Assembly (NCBI RefSeq): GCF_000321225.1
Contig: NW_004450302.1
Location: forward strand, 3,121,394-3,185,393
DNA: 64,000 nucleotides
From: Odobenus rosmarus divergens
Taxonomy: Eukaryota; Chordata; Mammalia; Carnivora; Odobenidae
Reading direction: 5' to 3'
How positions within the stretch are numbered: position 1 is the stretch's first letter; each line of letters starts with the position of its first letter. The notes under the pieces were generated by a model that saw nothing but the letters and a program-made list of their open reading frames with translations, had not been told where the DNA came from and searched no databases. Below, one piece after another: positions 55,300 through 64,000 of this stretch. The translations under genes and the position numbers were made by a program.

Positions 55300-56794
55300 A
55301 ATGGGTAACAGAAAGTTTATTCAAGAATTGTTTGACAGACAACCCTTTCAAGTAAGGAAAAAAGTACGGAAGAACAAAGAAAGTTCCAAGAGGGAATTAA
55401 CTCTAATGCTACAAATTCAGGACTATACAGTGACAATAGGAGCTGAGTTCATGCCTTTTAGAACTAATTACAATTGCTCATAAGTACGAGTTTAACATAA
55501 ATCTACAGCTCTTTTCTAGAGTACAATAATAACTAAAATAGCTGGTTTTACATGACAGGAAACACAATGTCCTTTATAACAAGTAAATACTAAAAAAGTA
55601 CAGTTTTTCATTTTTTCCCTCATATAAATACATAATGTAGGGGGATAAATAATACAAAAAAGAAAATATTTTAACAGGCTATAACCAATAAATATATATG
55701 AAAATGTTCACTAGAACACACACTTTTTGAGCGATGCTGGATTCCTGCAGGCCCAGGCATCTCTCACAGTTGTTTTTATATCCATTAAAATGTAAACTCT
55801 AAGTGCAACAAAAGTGTCCTGTCAGGGGGTTGAGCAAGGCGCACAGGCCCAGCTGCAGCCCCTGCCTGGGACAGACAGTTTGTTAAAATATACCCTGTTT
55901 TCACGTTAAGTCAAGAGAGCAACAGAAGAAAAGAAAAGTGTAGAACCTCGTGTCGCCGATTGCTTTCTGTGGAGAGAGGGGGATGGTCCTGGAGCTGAGA
56001 TGGGAGGCAGCAGAATGGGCAAACCTTCAGTCCTGACACCTTGCCTGCTCTGACCACCCAGTTTTCCATAAAAGAAAAAATATATATTTATAATATAGAC
56101 AGCTCTGACTTTCAGGATCTCTCACCATCCCTGAGCCCTCTGAAAACTGTAATAGATGGGGGCGGGGTAGAGATATTAATGTCCTAAAGCTGAAAATATG
56201 GGGCTAGAAATGAAGGGAATGCCCAAGAAACCTCAAATAGATGGGAAGAAACTTGAGGCTTCATGGAAGTGGGAGGGGAGCGTGCTTTGTGCCCTTGGTT
56301 TTGAAATGCGCTTTTTTGTTTTGTTTTTTAAAGGAGCATTGCAAGGAAAAAAAATCATTTGGAGGAATTACCCACAGAGACAGAAGGTAAGTTGGTTGGT
56401 TGGTGATGGCCTAGCCATCTTGTCTGGTTTTTTAAATGTGCTTCTCTGCCTGTTTCCCTATCTCCTCTTCCTCCACCCCACTCGGGAGCGTGGAATTCCA
56501 ACTGGGTATTGTTGGAGACCTAGGGTTGAGGGGGTCATCTCCACAATCTGCTGTGGATTCCTCTCCAACTGGTCGGCAGGCAGATGGAACAAGGACAGGA
56601 GGACCTTAAAAAGCAACTTCTCAGGCCTGGGGGAGGGAAAGGAGCTCCAGGCCTGGTCTTCCCAGGAAGTGTGCCTATCACCTCCTGGCCTACCTCTGTC
56701 AGACCTCCAGGCAGCCCTCCCAGGGTTCCGCGGCCGGGCGCCCCTTCTGGCTCTCACCCACCCCATGGCCTGCCCCTCCGCCCTCCCTCTCCCA
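55300..56794 (-). other. HOXB3: HOXB3 3' UTR
   Basis: The region after the HOXB3 stop codon is taken to run about 1.5 kb to the first canonical poly-A signal at 55316-55321. The far part (55460-55720) is strongly AT-rich, as is usual for HOX 3' UTRs. The end is an estimate. Confidence 0.6.
55316..55321 (-). terminator. HOXB3: HOXB3 polyadenylation signal (candidate)
   Basis: On the minus strand this reads AATAAA in the context CTTGAATAAACTTTCT. I found no other AATAAA on the minus strand between here and the HOXB3 stop. Confidence 0.55.
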
Positions 56795-58914
56795 TCACAG
56801 GTGTGTTAGTTTGGGCGCTTCTTGGATTCTACCCTGAGGAGGAGGCGCATGGTGAGAGGAGAGGTCTGTGTAGGTAGGGTGGGGATCGCAGGGTCCGTGG
56901 TGCTGGTTGGGGGCCATAGGGGGCGCCCCGTTGTAGTCCAGGTTCCCCGAGGGGTGGTGGGAAAGGTGGTTGAGGCCGTAGAGGGAGGGGCCGGCAGGGG
57001 GCGGCAGCGGATCCGCGTAGCCGCCCCCGCCCACGTACACGGGGCTGCCCTGCATGGTGGGCGTCCCGTAGGCGCCCCCGTTGGCTTGAAGGACGTGAGG
57101 CTCGTAATCGGGCGCCGGGGTCGGGGGGTACTTCTGCGGGGCGCCGCAGCCTTTGAGAGGGGGCTGGTAGCTGGAGGGCAGCGCGTAGGCATTCTGGTGG
57201 GCTTTGCCGAAGGCGGGTGGGGACGGGCTCTCGTAGCTGGGGGTCATGGAGTGTAAGGCGTTCATGAAGCCGGCCGTGGACTGCATGGGCTGCGGGGGGC
57301 TGCCGGCGGGGGAGGGGCCCCCGGACGACGAGGCCAGGCCCTTGGCCTTCTGGTCCTTCTTGTACTTCATGCGCCGGTTCTGGAACCAGATCTTGATCTG
57401 CCGCTCGCTGAGGTTCAGCAGGTTGGCCATCTCCACGCGGCGCGGCCGGCACAGGTAGCGGTTGAAGTGGAACTCCTTCTCCAGCTCCACCAGCTGCGCG
57501 CTCGTGTACGCCGTCCGCGCGCGCTTGGACGCCGCCGACCCCGGGGGGCTCTTGTCCCCTCCCCCGCCGCCGCCGCCGCCACCGCCCCCGCCGCCGCCAC
57601 TGCCGCCGCCGCCGCCGCAGCCTTCCGCTGGATCCGAGGGGGAGGGGTGGGAAGGGGACAAAATGAAATAAAAGATAATTACTGAACACGCCGAAATTGA
57701 ATGCATGGTTTCTTAATAAATCCAGGCCTGGACTCGGAGCCCCCGCCGCCCTCCCTTTCTCGTCCCCGCCTCCTCCTAACCCCCCCCCCCAACGCCCGTC
57801 GCATTAGCGGACACTCTATAATAGTGGCATTTATTAAGAGACCTGTTCTCCTCTTGCTGCCCCAGCTTATGAAAATTTGATCATGTCACGCAGACAGAGC
57901 CGCATGGCCATTTATTTAGAACTGGATTTTCTCGCGCAAGCTCTCTCCCCCCATTTCCCAATTCCAGGTTCTGGGAAGACCCCACCCTAACCCCACTCCC
58001 TCCCACACACACTTCCCGCCTGGTCCTGTGGACCAGGTGGGCAGACAAGGAGAACCCCTGGGGGAATCTGGACATTCGGGGGCAGGGCGCGGAAGTGTGG
58101 CTCGAAGAGGCTGCTTTGCCTGGAGGCCGGACCCCGGGCCGCCCGAGCGATTGTGATTAATACCCACAGTAATCATACTTAATAATAATCAATCGTTGAC
58201 GACTCTGCGTCTGCTGGCAGCGTCTCGTGGCTCTGCGGCCTTGCCAAGGGCTGAGGCCGAGCAAGCACCTGGCCTTCTGGAGCGCTCGGCAGCTCAGGTG
58301 GAGGGTGGCTGGCGGGAGAGGGTGTTGGCGGGGTCAGGGGTCGTCAGGTGGTGGGGGGTACCGGCAAAGCGCCACCGCCCGGGCACCTAGGGGCTGGGTG
58401 CTAGAATAACAGTGACATTCCTGGCCCTGACAAAAGCTGACGACGAGGAAGGCAGAGAGCCGGTACCTGTGCCAGGGGAGCTGTTTTTCAGCTTGGACGT
58501 TTGCCTTGACTCTTTCATCCAGGGGAATATCTGTTTGGTGAGGGTGGAGTTGGAGCCGGGAACGCACTTGGGGGTGCCGCTTTTGCTGGGCCCGCCCCCA
58601 TTACTGCTGTTGCTGGTGGTACTAGTAGGTGCGGCGCTGGGCGGGGGTGAGCCGGGCGGGGCGGGCAGGGGCTCGGGGGCCAGGCCGGGCCTCATGCAGC
58701 TGCCGTTGAGCTCCTTGCTCTTGGCATGCGGGGCGGCGTTGCCCAGGGACTGCAGCGAGCACGCCGAGCGCTGGTAGTCGCCCTCCAGGTGCGTGGCGGC
58801 CTGAAAGGGGGGTTGGGGGGGGCCATCGTAGCCGAAGCCATTGCTGCCAGGGTACGAGGAATAGCCTCCGAAGAGTGCTGCCGCGGCATTGTCGTAGTAG
58901 GTGGCTTTCTGCAT
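56795..58914 (-). CDS. HOXB3: HOXB3, homeobox transcription factor (two coding exons)
   Basis: The coding exons are 58914-58467 and 57627-56795. The join gives 1281 nt and 426 aa, against 431 in human as I recall. The start is the conserved [20 protein letters not shown]. The donor is GGCACAG|GTACCG and the acceptor CGGATCCAG|CGGAAG; the split codon gives Ala150. The hexapeptide FPWM is at 130-133. A glycine tract (154-173, broken by one Ser) precedes the homeodomain at 183-242, which has [13 protein letters not shown]. The long C-terminal part ([20 protein letters not shown] to EAPKLTHL) is the domain typical of HOX3 proteins. The gene acts in the posterior hindbrain, the thyroid and parathyroid anlagen and blood progenitors. 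It is intact; the length difference lies mainly in the glycine tract. Confidence 0.97.
57541..57625 (-). repeat. HOXB3: Glycine-coding (GGN)n trinucleotide tract in HOXB3
   Basis: GGC/GGG/GGT codons encode Gly5-Ser-Gly14 just after the splice acceptor. Codon choice is mixed, which suggests selection for glycine more than simple slippage. Confidence 0.85.
57628..58466 (-). other. HOXB3: HOXB3 intron
   Basis: An 839-bp phase-1 intron. It holds TTCTTAATAAATCC, CTATAATAGTGGCATTTATTAAG and GGCCATTTATTTAGAAC near its 3' end, and the homeodomain-site cluster at 58148-58200. Confidence 0.9.
58148..58200. promoter_or_regulatory. HOXB3: Homeodomain-site cluster in the HOXB3 intron
   Basis: Within about 50 bp are GTGATTAATACC, CAGTAATCATAC, TTAATAATAATC and AATCAATCGTTGAC. 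The last resembles a Pbx/Hox motif (TGATTGAT on the minus strand) next to a Meis-like TTGAC. This is a good candidate for HOX auto- or cross-regulation. Confidence 0.5.
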
Positions 58915-59064
58915 CGCTGGGCGAGGCCCGGGCAGTGGGTGGCAACTTGCAAGAGCCTGATACCCTCACGACCGGACATTGGCACCCGCGGGGGTCACGT
59001 GAGGCGCCGGACCCCCCCTCCCCTTTCTGCCCCCCTCCTCCCGAGTCCGTTGGGAGCGGCTGAC
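58915..59064 (-). other. HOXB3: HOXB3 5' UTR part and splice acceptor
   Basis: On the minus strand a strong acceptor, TTCTCTCACCCCGCAG|GTCAGCC, places the start of the coding exon at 59064, giving 150 nt of 5' UTR before the ATG. This implies an upstream non-coding exon. Confidence 0.65.
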
Positions 59065-60843
59065 CTGCGGGGTGAGAGAAGAGACACAAGGGGGAGAAGA
59101 GGACTGGGGCTCGAATCCATCTTAGGAGCTGAAAAGGGAACTGACATCAATAGGTTTTTTTTTTTTCTTCTTCTCCCCCACCCCAACATCTTCAAAGCAG
59201 ATGCTGAGGCCACTTTCCTAACCTGAAATGGATTTTTCTTATTTCTTATTTTAATTTTAAGGAAAAAGCCCACCAGTTTTTATTTCCACTTCTACTCCTT
59301 TGGGGACTGCCTAGGTATAGAATCATACTACCGCAAAGGCCATAGTTTCTCTCTCCCGCCTGCGAGCTAGCCCCTGACCTCTTCCACCTCCCTCTCCCAA
59401 TCTCCCCCCCACACACACATCAACTCTGGGATAGGGTGGCTGTGGGCGGGGGGGGACTAGGAGACTCCAAAATAAAAGCATCACCAACACCCTCCTCTGA
59501 GCTGAGAGGCCTCCTGTCTTTGCCTCCCTCCATGTCCCTCTAGGTCTCTCACCCAAGCAGAGTCTAGCCTGAACGGAAAAAAAACAGGATCTCTGAAAGA
59601 GACAGGAAGAAGAAGCAAGTTGAGCAGGGAACCTTCTCCTGTGAGGAGCCCTCTCTTTCCCCTCCCACCTCACGAAGACAACAACAGCCTGACCTAGAAA
59701 CTTCCTGAAGATTTTTAACATCCAGAGCCAGCAGAACCGAGCCTCCTCCATGGCCCTGCGGCAGGCAGGTAATACCACCTTCAGTCTGAGTCTCTGCTCA
59801 GCTAAGTCTGGGACCCAGCAGCTAGCAGCCCCCATGGGGCCCCCAAATGGAGCAGGATTGTTTCCATTTCCCCGGCCCGACTGATTGGTGCAGTGACCAT
59901 TTGGCCCAAGTCTCTCCCAGCTCCATTTTTTTTCATCAGGCCTAATTTTTTCTCCACCCCTTTCCTTGACAGTCTGTTTCCTTTGATTTCTCCAAAAGAA
60001 GAAAAGAAGAGAGAAACTGGATAACTGCTGGACTTTTCTACCAAGAGATGCTAAAGTGCTTCCTGAATGAGAACACCTTTTCCGAAGGCAAAAAAAGAAA
60101 GTCAACAGAGCAATCAGAACAATATTATTCTCTGGGCTGGAAACAGGGTATCTTGTTTACTGAAGTTTTCCAAGTCAAAAAAAATCATTATTTTAACGCA
60201 GACTTTTAAAACTGTGCAGAAAAAATAAAGCTTCGAGCTGTCATAGGATTTTGTGTATTTCTTCTAAAACTTCTGACTGCATTTTTTTTCTCCCTGTCTT
60301 CCCGCATCTCTCACCATCGCATTTCATAAAACCTCCAGAGTGACCCTGTCTTCTGACATGTGAGTTTGGACTACTTAAATCTCATTCAGCCCAGCTGGAC
60401 AACTCCAAAGCAAACTAAAAATAGGAAAATAAAATAAAAGGAGGGCAGGTGAAGAAGTCCCTCCCACACATAAATCCCCTTCTTAATGGCAGAGATTTAC
60501 ACTCAAAAGGGAGCCAGGGTAGCCCTGAGTTCCAATTGGTTTCTGGGAAGAATTTGTTTCTGGGAAATACACATGGGTCTGTAGAGCAGCAGGTCCTTCC
60601 AGGGAGGAGAACTGGAGTTCAATTGACCAGGCTGACCCAATCCCTTTATTATTATTACCATTAGCCTCTGATGATTTAACCAAAATTAGCTCCGGAGCAG
60701 CCCTGGATGAAGGGGGAATTAATTAACAGGCATCAGTTGAGTTTGTTATTAATAGATAGAGAAGAGAATGAAATAAAAACGTTGGAAGAGGTTGGCTGGC
60801 TGAGCCCTGGCTTTATTTAGTCTAAATGATTGTTACAGCCGTG

Positions 60844-60844
60844 G

Positions 60845-60883
<39 letters not shown>
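60844..60883 (+). repeat. (GAT)n microsatellite
   Basis: Thirteen GAT/ATG units upstream of HOXB3. The apparent poly-His frame on the other strand is a by-product. Confidence 0.95.
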
Positions 60884-60884
<1 letters not shown>

Positions 60885-61788
60885 AAAGCAATAATCTGAC
60901 TAGACGCCTGGGGCCGAAATTCCTGTCGTTCCCCCTGCAATAAACCTGCAAACCATCGCAGGACAGAGGCCAGGCGAGTGTGGGAAGCGGAGAAGCCAGA
61001 GACAGAACAGGAAAGAATGGAGACACCGGCGGCAAGAGAGGGCCGGGAGGTTTGTGGACAGAGCTAGCCCCTGGCTGCCGCCTCCGGGCAGTCTTGGCCG
61101 CTGCTGCCGCGGGGGCTGGCGACTAGCTAGGCTGGCCCAAGGAGGCGAAGAGAAAGCGTCCAGAACGCCTGAATGGCTCGCGGCGGCAGGTTCCAAGCAC
61201 ACCAGGCTGAGGGCAGCAAGTTTGGGCGACGGAGGTAACCGAATGAAAAGGTGCCTTAGCAACTCCGCTCCGGGACTTTGGCAGGCCCCGGATCGGCCGG
61301 AGGGGCAGTGAGAAGAGGTTAAGGTGTTGAGGGGACCCGAGATCTAGGGAGCCAGGAGAAGAGGGGGTGGGTGCAGCTCTACCAAGCCAAACATGTCTAT
61401 CTCCCTTGCCTCCATGTTGGAAAAATCCAGGCTCCATATGGCTTCTCGGGAGAGAGGGAGGGAGGGAGACGGTGGCTCCCGGCTTCCCCCCAGGGTCTCG
61501 TTGGAGAAGGGCGGTGAGCCACCCCAAGAACCCCACCTGTCCAGGCACACCCCTGAAAAGAGCCGGGGAGAGTAACAATAGCTGGGGAAGCCCAGAGACA
61601 GGGGATAGGCCACCTTCCAGGACTTAAAAAAAAAAAAAAAAAATAGTGGAAGGAAGAAAAATAAAAGAACAAGAAAGGAAAAGGGAGAAAGGTTAGGCTC
61701 TTCTTAGCAGCCGGGGGAAAATTCAGCCCTGGATCTGGCTGCTGAAAGAAAAGAGAGGAGAAAAGGAGAGAAGCAAGAAGGGAGAGGG

Positions 61789-61799
61789 AGAGAGGGAGA

Positions 61800-61832
<33 letters not shown>
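61789..61832 (+). repeat. (GA)n / GGGAGA repeat
   Basis: GGGAGA units pass into a GA dinucleotide run, 130 bp on the intron side of the predicted HOXB3 5' exon. Such tracts can bind GAGA-type factors. Confidence 0.9.
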
Positions 61833-61835
<3 letters not shown>

Positions 61836-61965
61836 TCGCTGCGTGGAAGGAAGCTTAAAGCTTGTGAACTCTTCTTGAACCGAGATTGGAGTCATATGGG
61901 CCATAAATCATTGAGACATACTCTCCGCCATTCACAAACTGATAGCCTATTTCAGTCCAGCTTAC

Positions 61966-62330
61966 CTTAGCCACCGACGAGGGGAGAACAGGCAGACATA
62001 ATATATATTCACATCGAGCCCCAGCGCGAGCGGCAGGCGAGAAATCTCCCCTCCTTGAAGGCAAAGGAAAAAAAGACCACTGTTTAAAGCTGCGTCGCCC
62101 CCCCACCCAATAGCCACCCGGGCTGGGGAGCCCGAGGGGCAGAGCGGCCGAAGGAGCCGCGCGGCGTCCGCTTCAATTCACTCGGCTTGGGAGCGGGGGT
62201 GCGCAGGAGGGAGGGGGTGGGGGAGCGGGGAAAAAAATAGAAGACCGAAAGGTGCTCGGGCGGCTCAGCTCGCTGCGAATCCAGCTCCGGGCTCCGGCTC
62301 GGCCAAGCCGCCACAGTGTGGTTGCCCTAC
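61966..62330 (-). promoter_or_regulatory. HOXB3: Candidate HOXB3 non-coding 5' exon and promoter
   Basis: On the minus strand a near-perfect splice donor, GGCTAAG|GTAAGC, ends at 61966. Upstream of it comes CpG-rich sequence (62020-62330), consistent with a promoter CpG island. The sequence just inside the intron (AATCATTGAGACATACTCTCCG on the plus strand, split at 61907-61926) also looks constrained. The start site is not resolved and the right border is an estimate. Confidence 0.5.
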
Positions 62331-62389
62331 AAGACTGGTACGCCCTACTCTCCGTAACAATGGCCTCTGCTTTTGCACAGGGAAAAAAA

Positions 62390-62449
62390 CCACACAGACA
62401 CACACACACACACACACTCACTCACACACACACACAAGCTCACACACAC
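62390..62449 (+). repeat. (CA)n-rich microsatellite
   Basis: CA dinucleotides with CTCACT interruptions, next to the predicted HOXB3 5' exon. Confidence 0.9.
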
Positions 62450-64000
62450 CCCCACCACTCCCCCTTTAGCAAGCTTAGATGCCTGATAAGGAGGGAAGGT
62501 GTTGGTGGTGATGGGGGAGGGGGACATTTTTTAACCCCCCCCTTAAAAAAAAAGTGAGAAAGGAAAGAAAGTAGGGATTTTTGTTTTGGGTTTTTTTTTT
62601 TTTTTAAACAGGTAAATTTTTAAATTGAGATTTTGGCCGGGGGCGGGGGGGGGGTGGAGAGGAAGAGGAAGGCAAGGCAAAGCCAGTGGAGTTCACAGCT
62701 CCCCGGCACCGTGCTGGTAAACCATTATGCTAACTGTGAAGTAGGTGGGGAGGCCTAGTCAAAGGCACCCAAGGCGCCTGGGGGTGGGGGTGCTGGGTGC
62801 CCCTCTGTGTTCATTCGAAGTGGCAACACTAGGGCTTTTTTTTTTTTTTTTAAGTAGTTTCACTCCTCCGGGACTGGTGGCTGGGTCTCCCGCCCTCCTG
62901 CCCTGGCTCCCCCTCTCCAAGTCTCCCAGGCTGTTTCTTCTCTTCCCCCACACTCTCCCTATTTCTTCTCTCTCCCCGCAAATCTCCAGGCTCAGTTTCC
63001 AACCAGTAGGGGAGACAGCCAGACCTCTTTTTTTTTTTTTTTTAAACAACCCCCCTTTTGAGAACAGACAACAAGCGGTGAGTGATTATTTTAAAAATCC
63101 AGACCGTCTTGCAGGAGGAGGGGGGTTGAGGAGAGGGTGACAAAAGGAGCAGTCTGTTTAGCTCCAGCTCCAGACACGGCTGGCAATAGAGAGGCTGTAA
63201 GAACTTCACGGAGAAGTTTCTGTTAAGATTCTCACCTCCGGTTAGGCAGAAGGGGCTAAGAGGTGACAAGGACATTTGTACTTCTAAGAAGGTGAGAAGA
63301 ACTACCAAAATGGCTTCATCTTAAATGCGCTGGCAGAAGAGAAGGAGGGTAGTTATTATTATTCTTCAGAACAAACCTGTTTGTTTCTCTTAGTTCTGCA
63401 AGATTTATGACCCTTGGCACAAGTTAGAAGGACTACAAAAGCTAAACTTTTTTTAGGGTGTGTTTGAGAAGGGCAGGAAAGGGCGAGGAGGCCTGTAGGA
63501 GGGAGCCAAGAGCCAAGAATGTAGGTGTCTGCAGATTTGGGGCGGGGGTGGGGAAGAGCCAGTCCCGGTGGAGGAGGGACAAAAAGAGGACCAGGACAGC
63601 TCCCAAAGCAGGAGTGCTTGCAACTCTGCCTAACTGCTGACTCGGGGCTTAGGGGATAAAATAGAAGGCAGAGAGTCTCTCTTTTCTACAAAGGCAGCTT
63701 GGAAAACTTGTTCTCTTAACTTCGAGTAGACAGAGCCAGCCACTACCCTGTGACCTCCTGGTTAGAATGCTTGGCTTTTGCCTTCTCCCATCTGGATGCA
63801 CCAGAAGAGATGGGACTGGGAGAACAAAGGTGAGAGATGGTTCCAGCTATTGTCTTCCCTCCAGGAGAGGGTGGCTGTGTCTGGCAAAGCTTCCCTCACA
63901 GCCCACTCACAAGCTCTGCCTTGGGCTGAGAAAGGGTCCTGCTCTCCTAGCGAGTGTTCCCCGGGCCTCCTCCGGCCCCTACTGCTTTCAGTCCCGCTAA
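62450..64000. other. HOXB3 upstream flank towards HOXB4
   Basis: No coding exon of HOXB4 and no microRNA gene is seen before the window ends. T-rich runs occur at 62590-62606, 62837-62851 and 63026-63042. A MAF half-site is at 63635-63643. Confidence 0.5.
63635..63643 (+). promoter_or_regulatory. HOXB3: MAF (Kreisler) half-site candidate
   Basis: TGCTGACTC is the left half and centre of a T-type MAF recognition element. In mouse the r5 enhancer of Hoxb3, upstream of the gene, is bound by Kreisler/MAFB. A single short match is weak evidence. Confidence 0.3.

Larger units (their letters stand above)
59065..61965 (-). other. HOXB3: Predicted HOXB3 5' intron
   Basis: About 2.9 kb between the predicted donor at 61966 and the acceptor at 59064. 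It holds no transposon. A (GAT)n microsatellite, TTAATTAA-containing AT-rich patches (60690-60780) and a CpG-rich patch (61050-61230) are inside. A 260-codon open frame at 59323-60105 is not recognisable as a gene. Confidence 0.5.

Noticed and set aside
56829..57689. 286-codon frame overlapping HOXB3
   Set aside because: It is another frame of the HOXB3 coding exon, a shadow caused by GC-rich codons.
49000..58000. A plus-strand antisense RNA such as human HOXB-AS1
   Set aside because: Human has such a transcript over HOXB2-HOXB3, but I cannot recognise its exons or splice sites in this sequence by eye, so no feature is given.
59323..60105. 260-codon minus-strand open frame upstream of HOXB3
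   Set aside because: The peptide looks random (Phe/Ser/Arg-rich), has no domain and lies in the predicted HOXB3 5' intron.
60817..61035. Minus-strand frame with a poly-His run
   Set aside because: It is the (GAT)n microsatellite read in one frame.
62450..64000. HOXB4 or the miR-10a gene at the right end
   Set aside because: No HOXB4 coding sequence or miR-10a hairpin is present. By gene order they lie further right.

Overview
The window is nuclear DNA of a placental mammal of the order Carnivora. It holds the anterior (3') end of the HOXB cluster: complete two-exon coding regions of HOXB1, HOXB2 and HOXB3, all on the minus strand, so the cluster reads 5'-HOXB3-HOXB2-HOXB1-3' from right to left. 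The order Carnivora follows from more than twenty tRNA-derived Can-SINE copies. Their consensus (a head reading GGCGCCTGGGTGGCTCAG, a CT-rich body, an AATAAA-rich tail) is the arctoid type (bears, seals, mustelids). I saw no copy of the young dog-specific SINEC_Cf type nor of the felid type. The exact species cannot be read from the window.

Layout. Positions 1-36000 are the intergenic stretch 3' of HOXB1, towards where SKAP1 lies in other mammals. It has no gene I can support. It is filled with Can-SINEs, L1 3' ends, old L1M, MIR, L2, MER5/MER20-type DNA transposon remnants and one MaLR LTR. A CpG island next to an AT-rich, homeodomain-site-rich segment (about 6870-7270) stands out. At 36030-36600 a GC-rich block carries a DR2 retinoic acid response element, at the place of the known HOXB1 3' enhancer. 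HOXB1 (301 aa) occupies 38281-39675. Its autoregulatory element, with all three Hox/Pbx repeats and the Sox/Oct site, is intact at 39899-39963.

The HOXB1-HOXB2 interval (40000-49100) still carries several Can-SINEs, a short L1 and a MER5 element. It also has an AT-rich four-fold repeat (47248-47545) and a large CpG island (47930-49085) that no known gene explains. HOXB2 (332 aa) is at 49544-51308. Its upstream region holds a Pbx/Hox plus Meis/Prep pair (rhombomere-4 enhancer) at 52815-52838 and two EGR2/Krox20-type sites in a 26-bp tandem duplication at 53164-53215. HOXB3 (426 aa) is at 56795-58914, with an upstream splice acceptor and a candidate non-coding 5' exon near 61966. From 45289 to the right end only one old transposon remnant (MER5 type, 46742-46915) is recognisable, as expected inside a HOX cluster.

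The system works as follows, from established HOX biology. Retinoic acid acting through the 3' element opens HOXB1. HOXB1 with PBX and MEIS/PREP then maintains itself through the autoregulatory element and activates HOXB2 in rhombomere 4 through the HOXB2 element. EGR2 (Krox20) drives HOXB2 in rhombomeres 3 and 5, and MAFB (Kreisler) drives HOXB3 in rhombomere 5. Most of these inputs have a recognisable sequence counterpart here. All site calls are motif readings and none was aligned to another genome.
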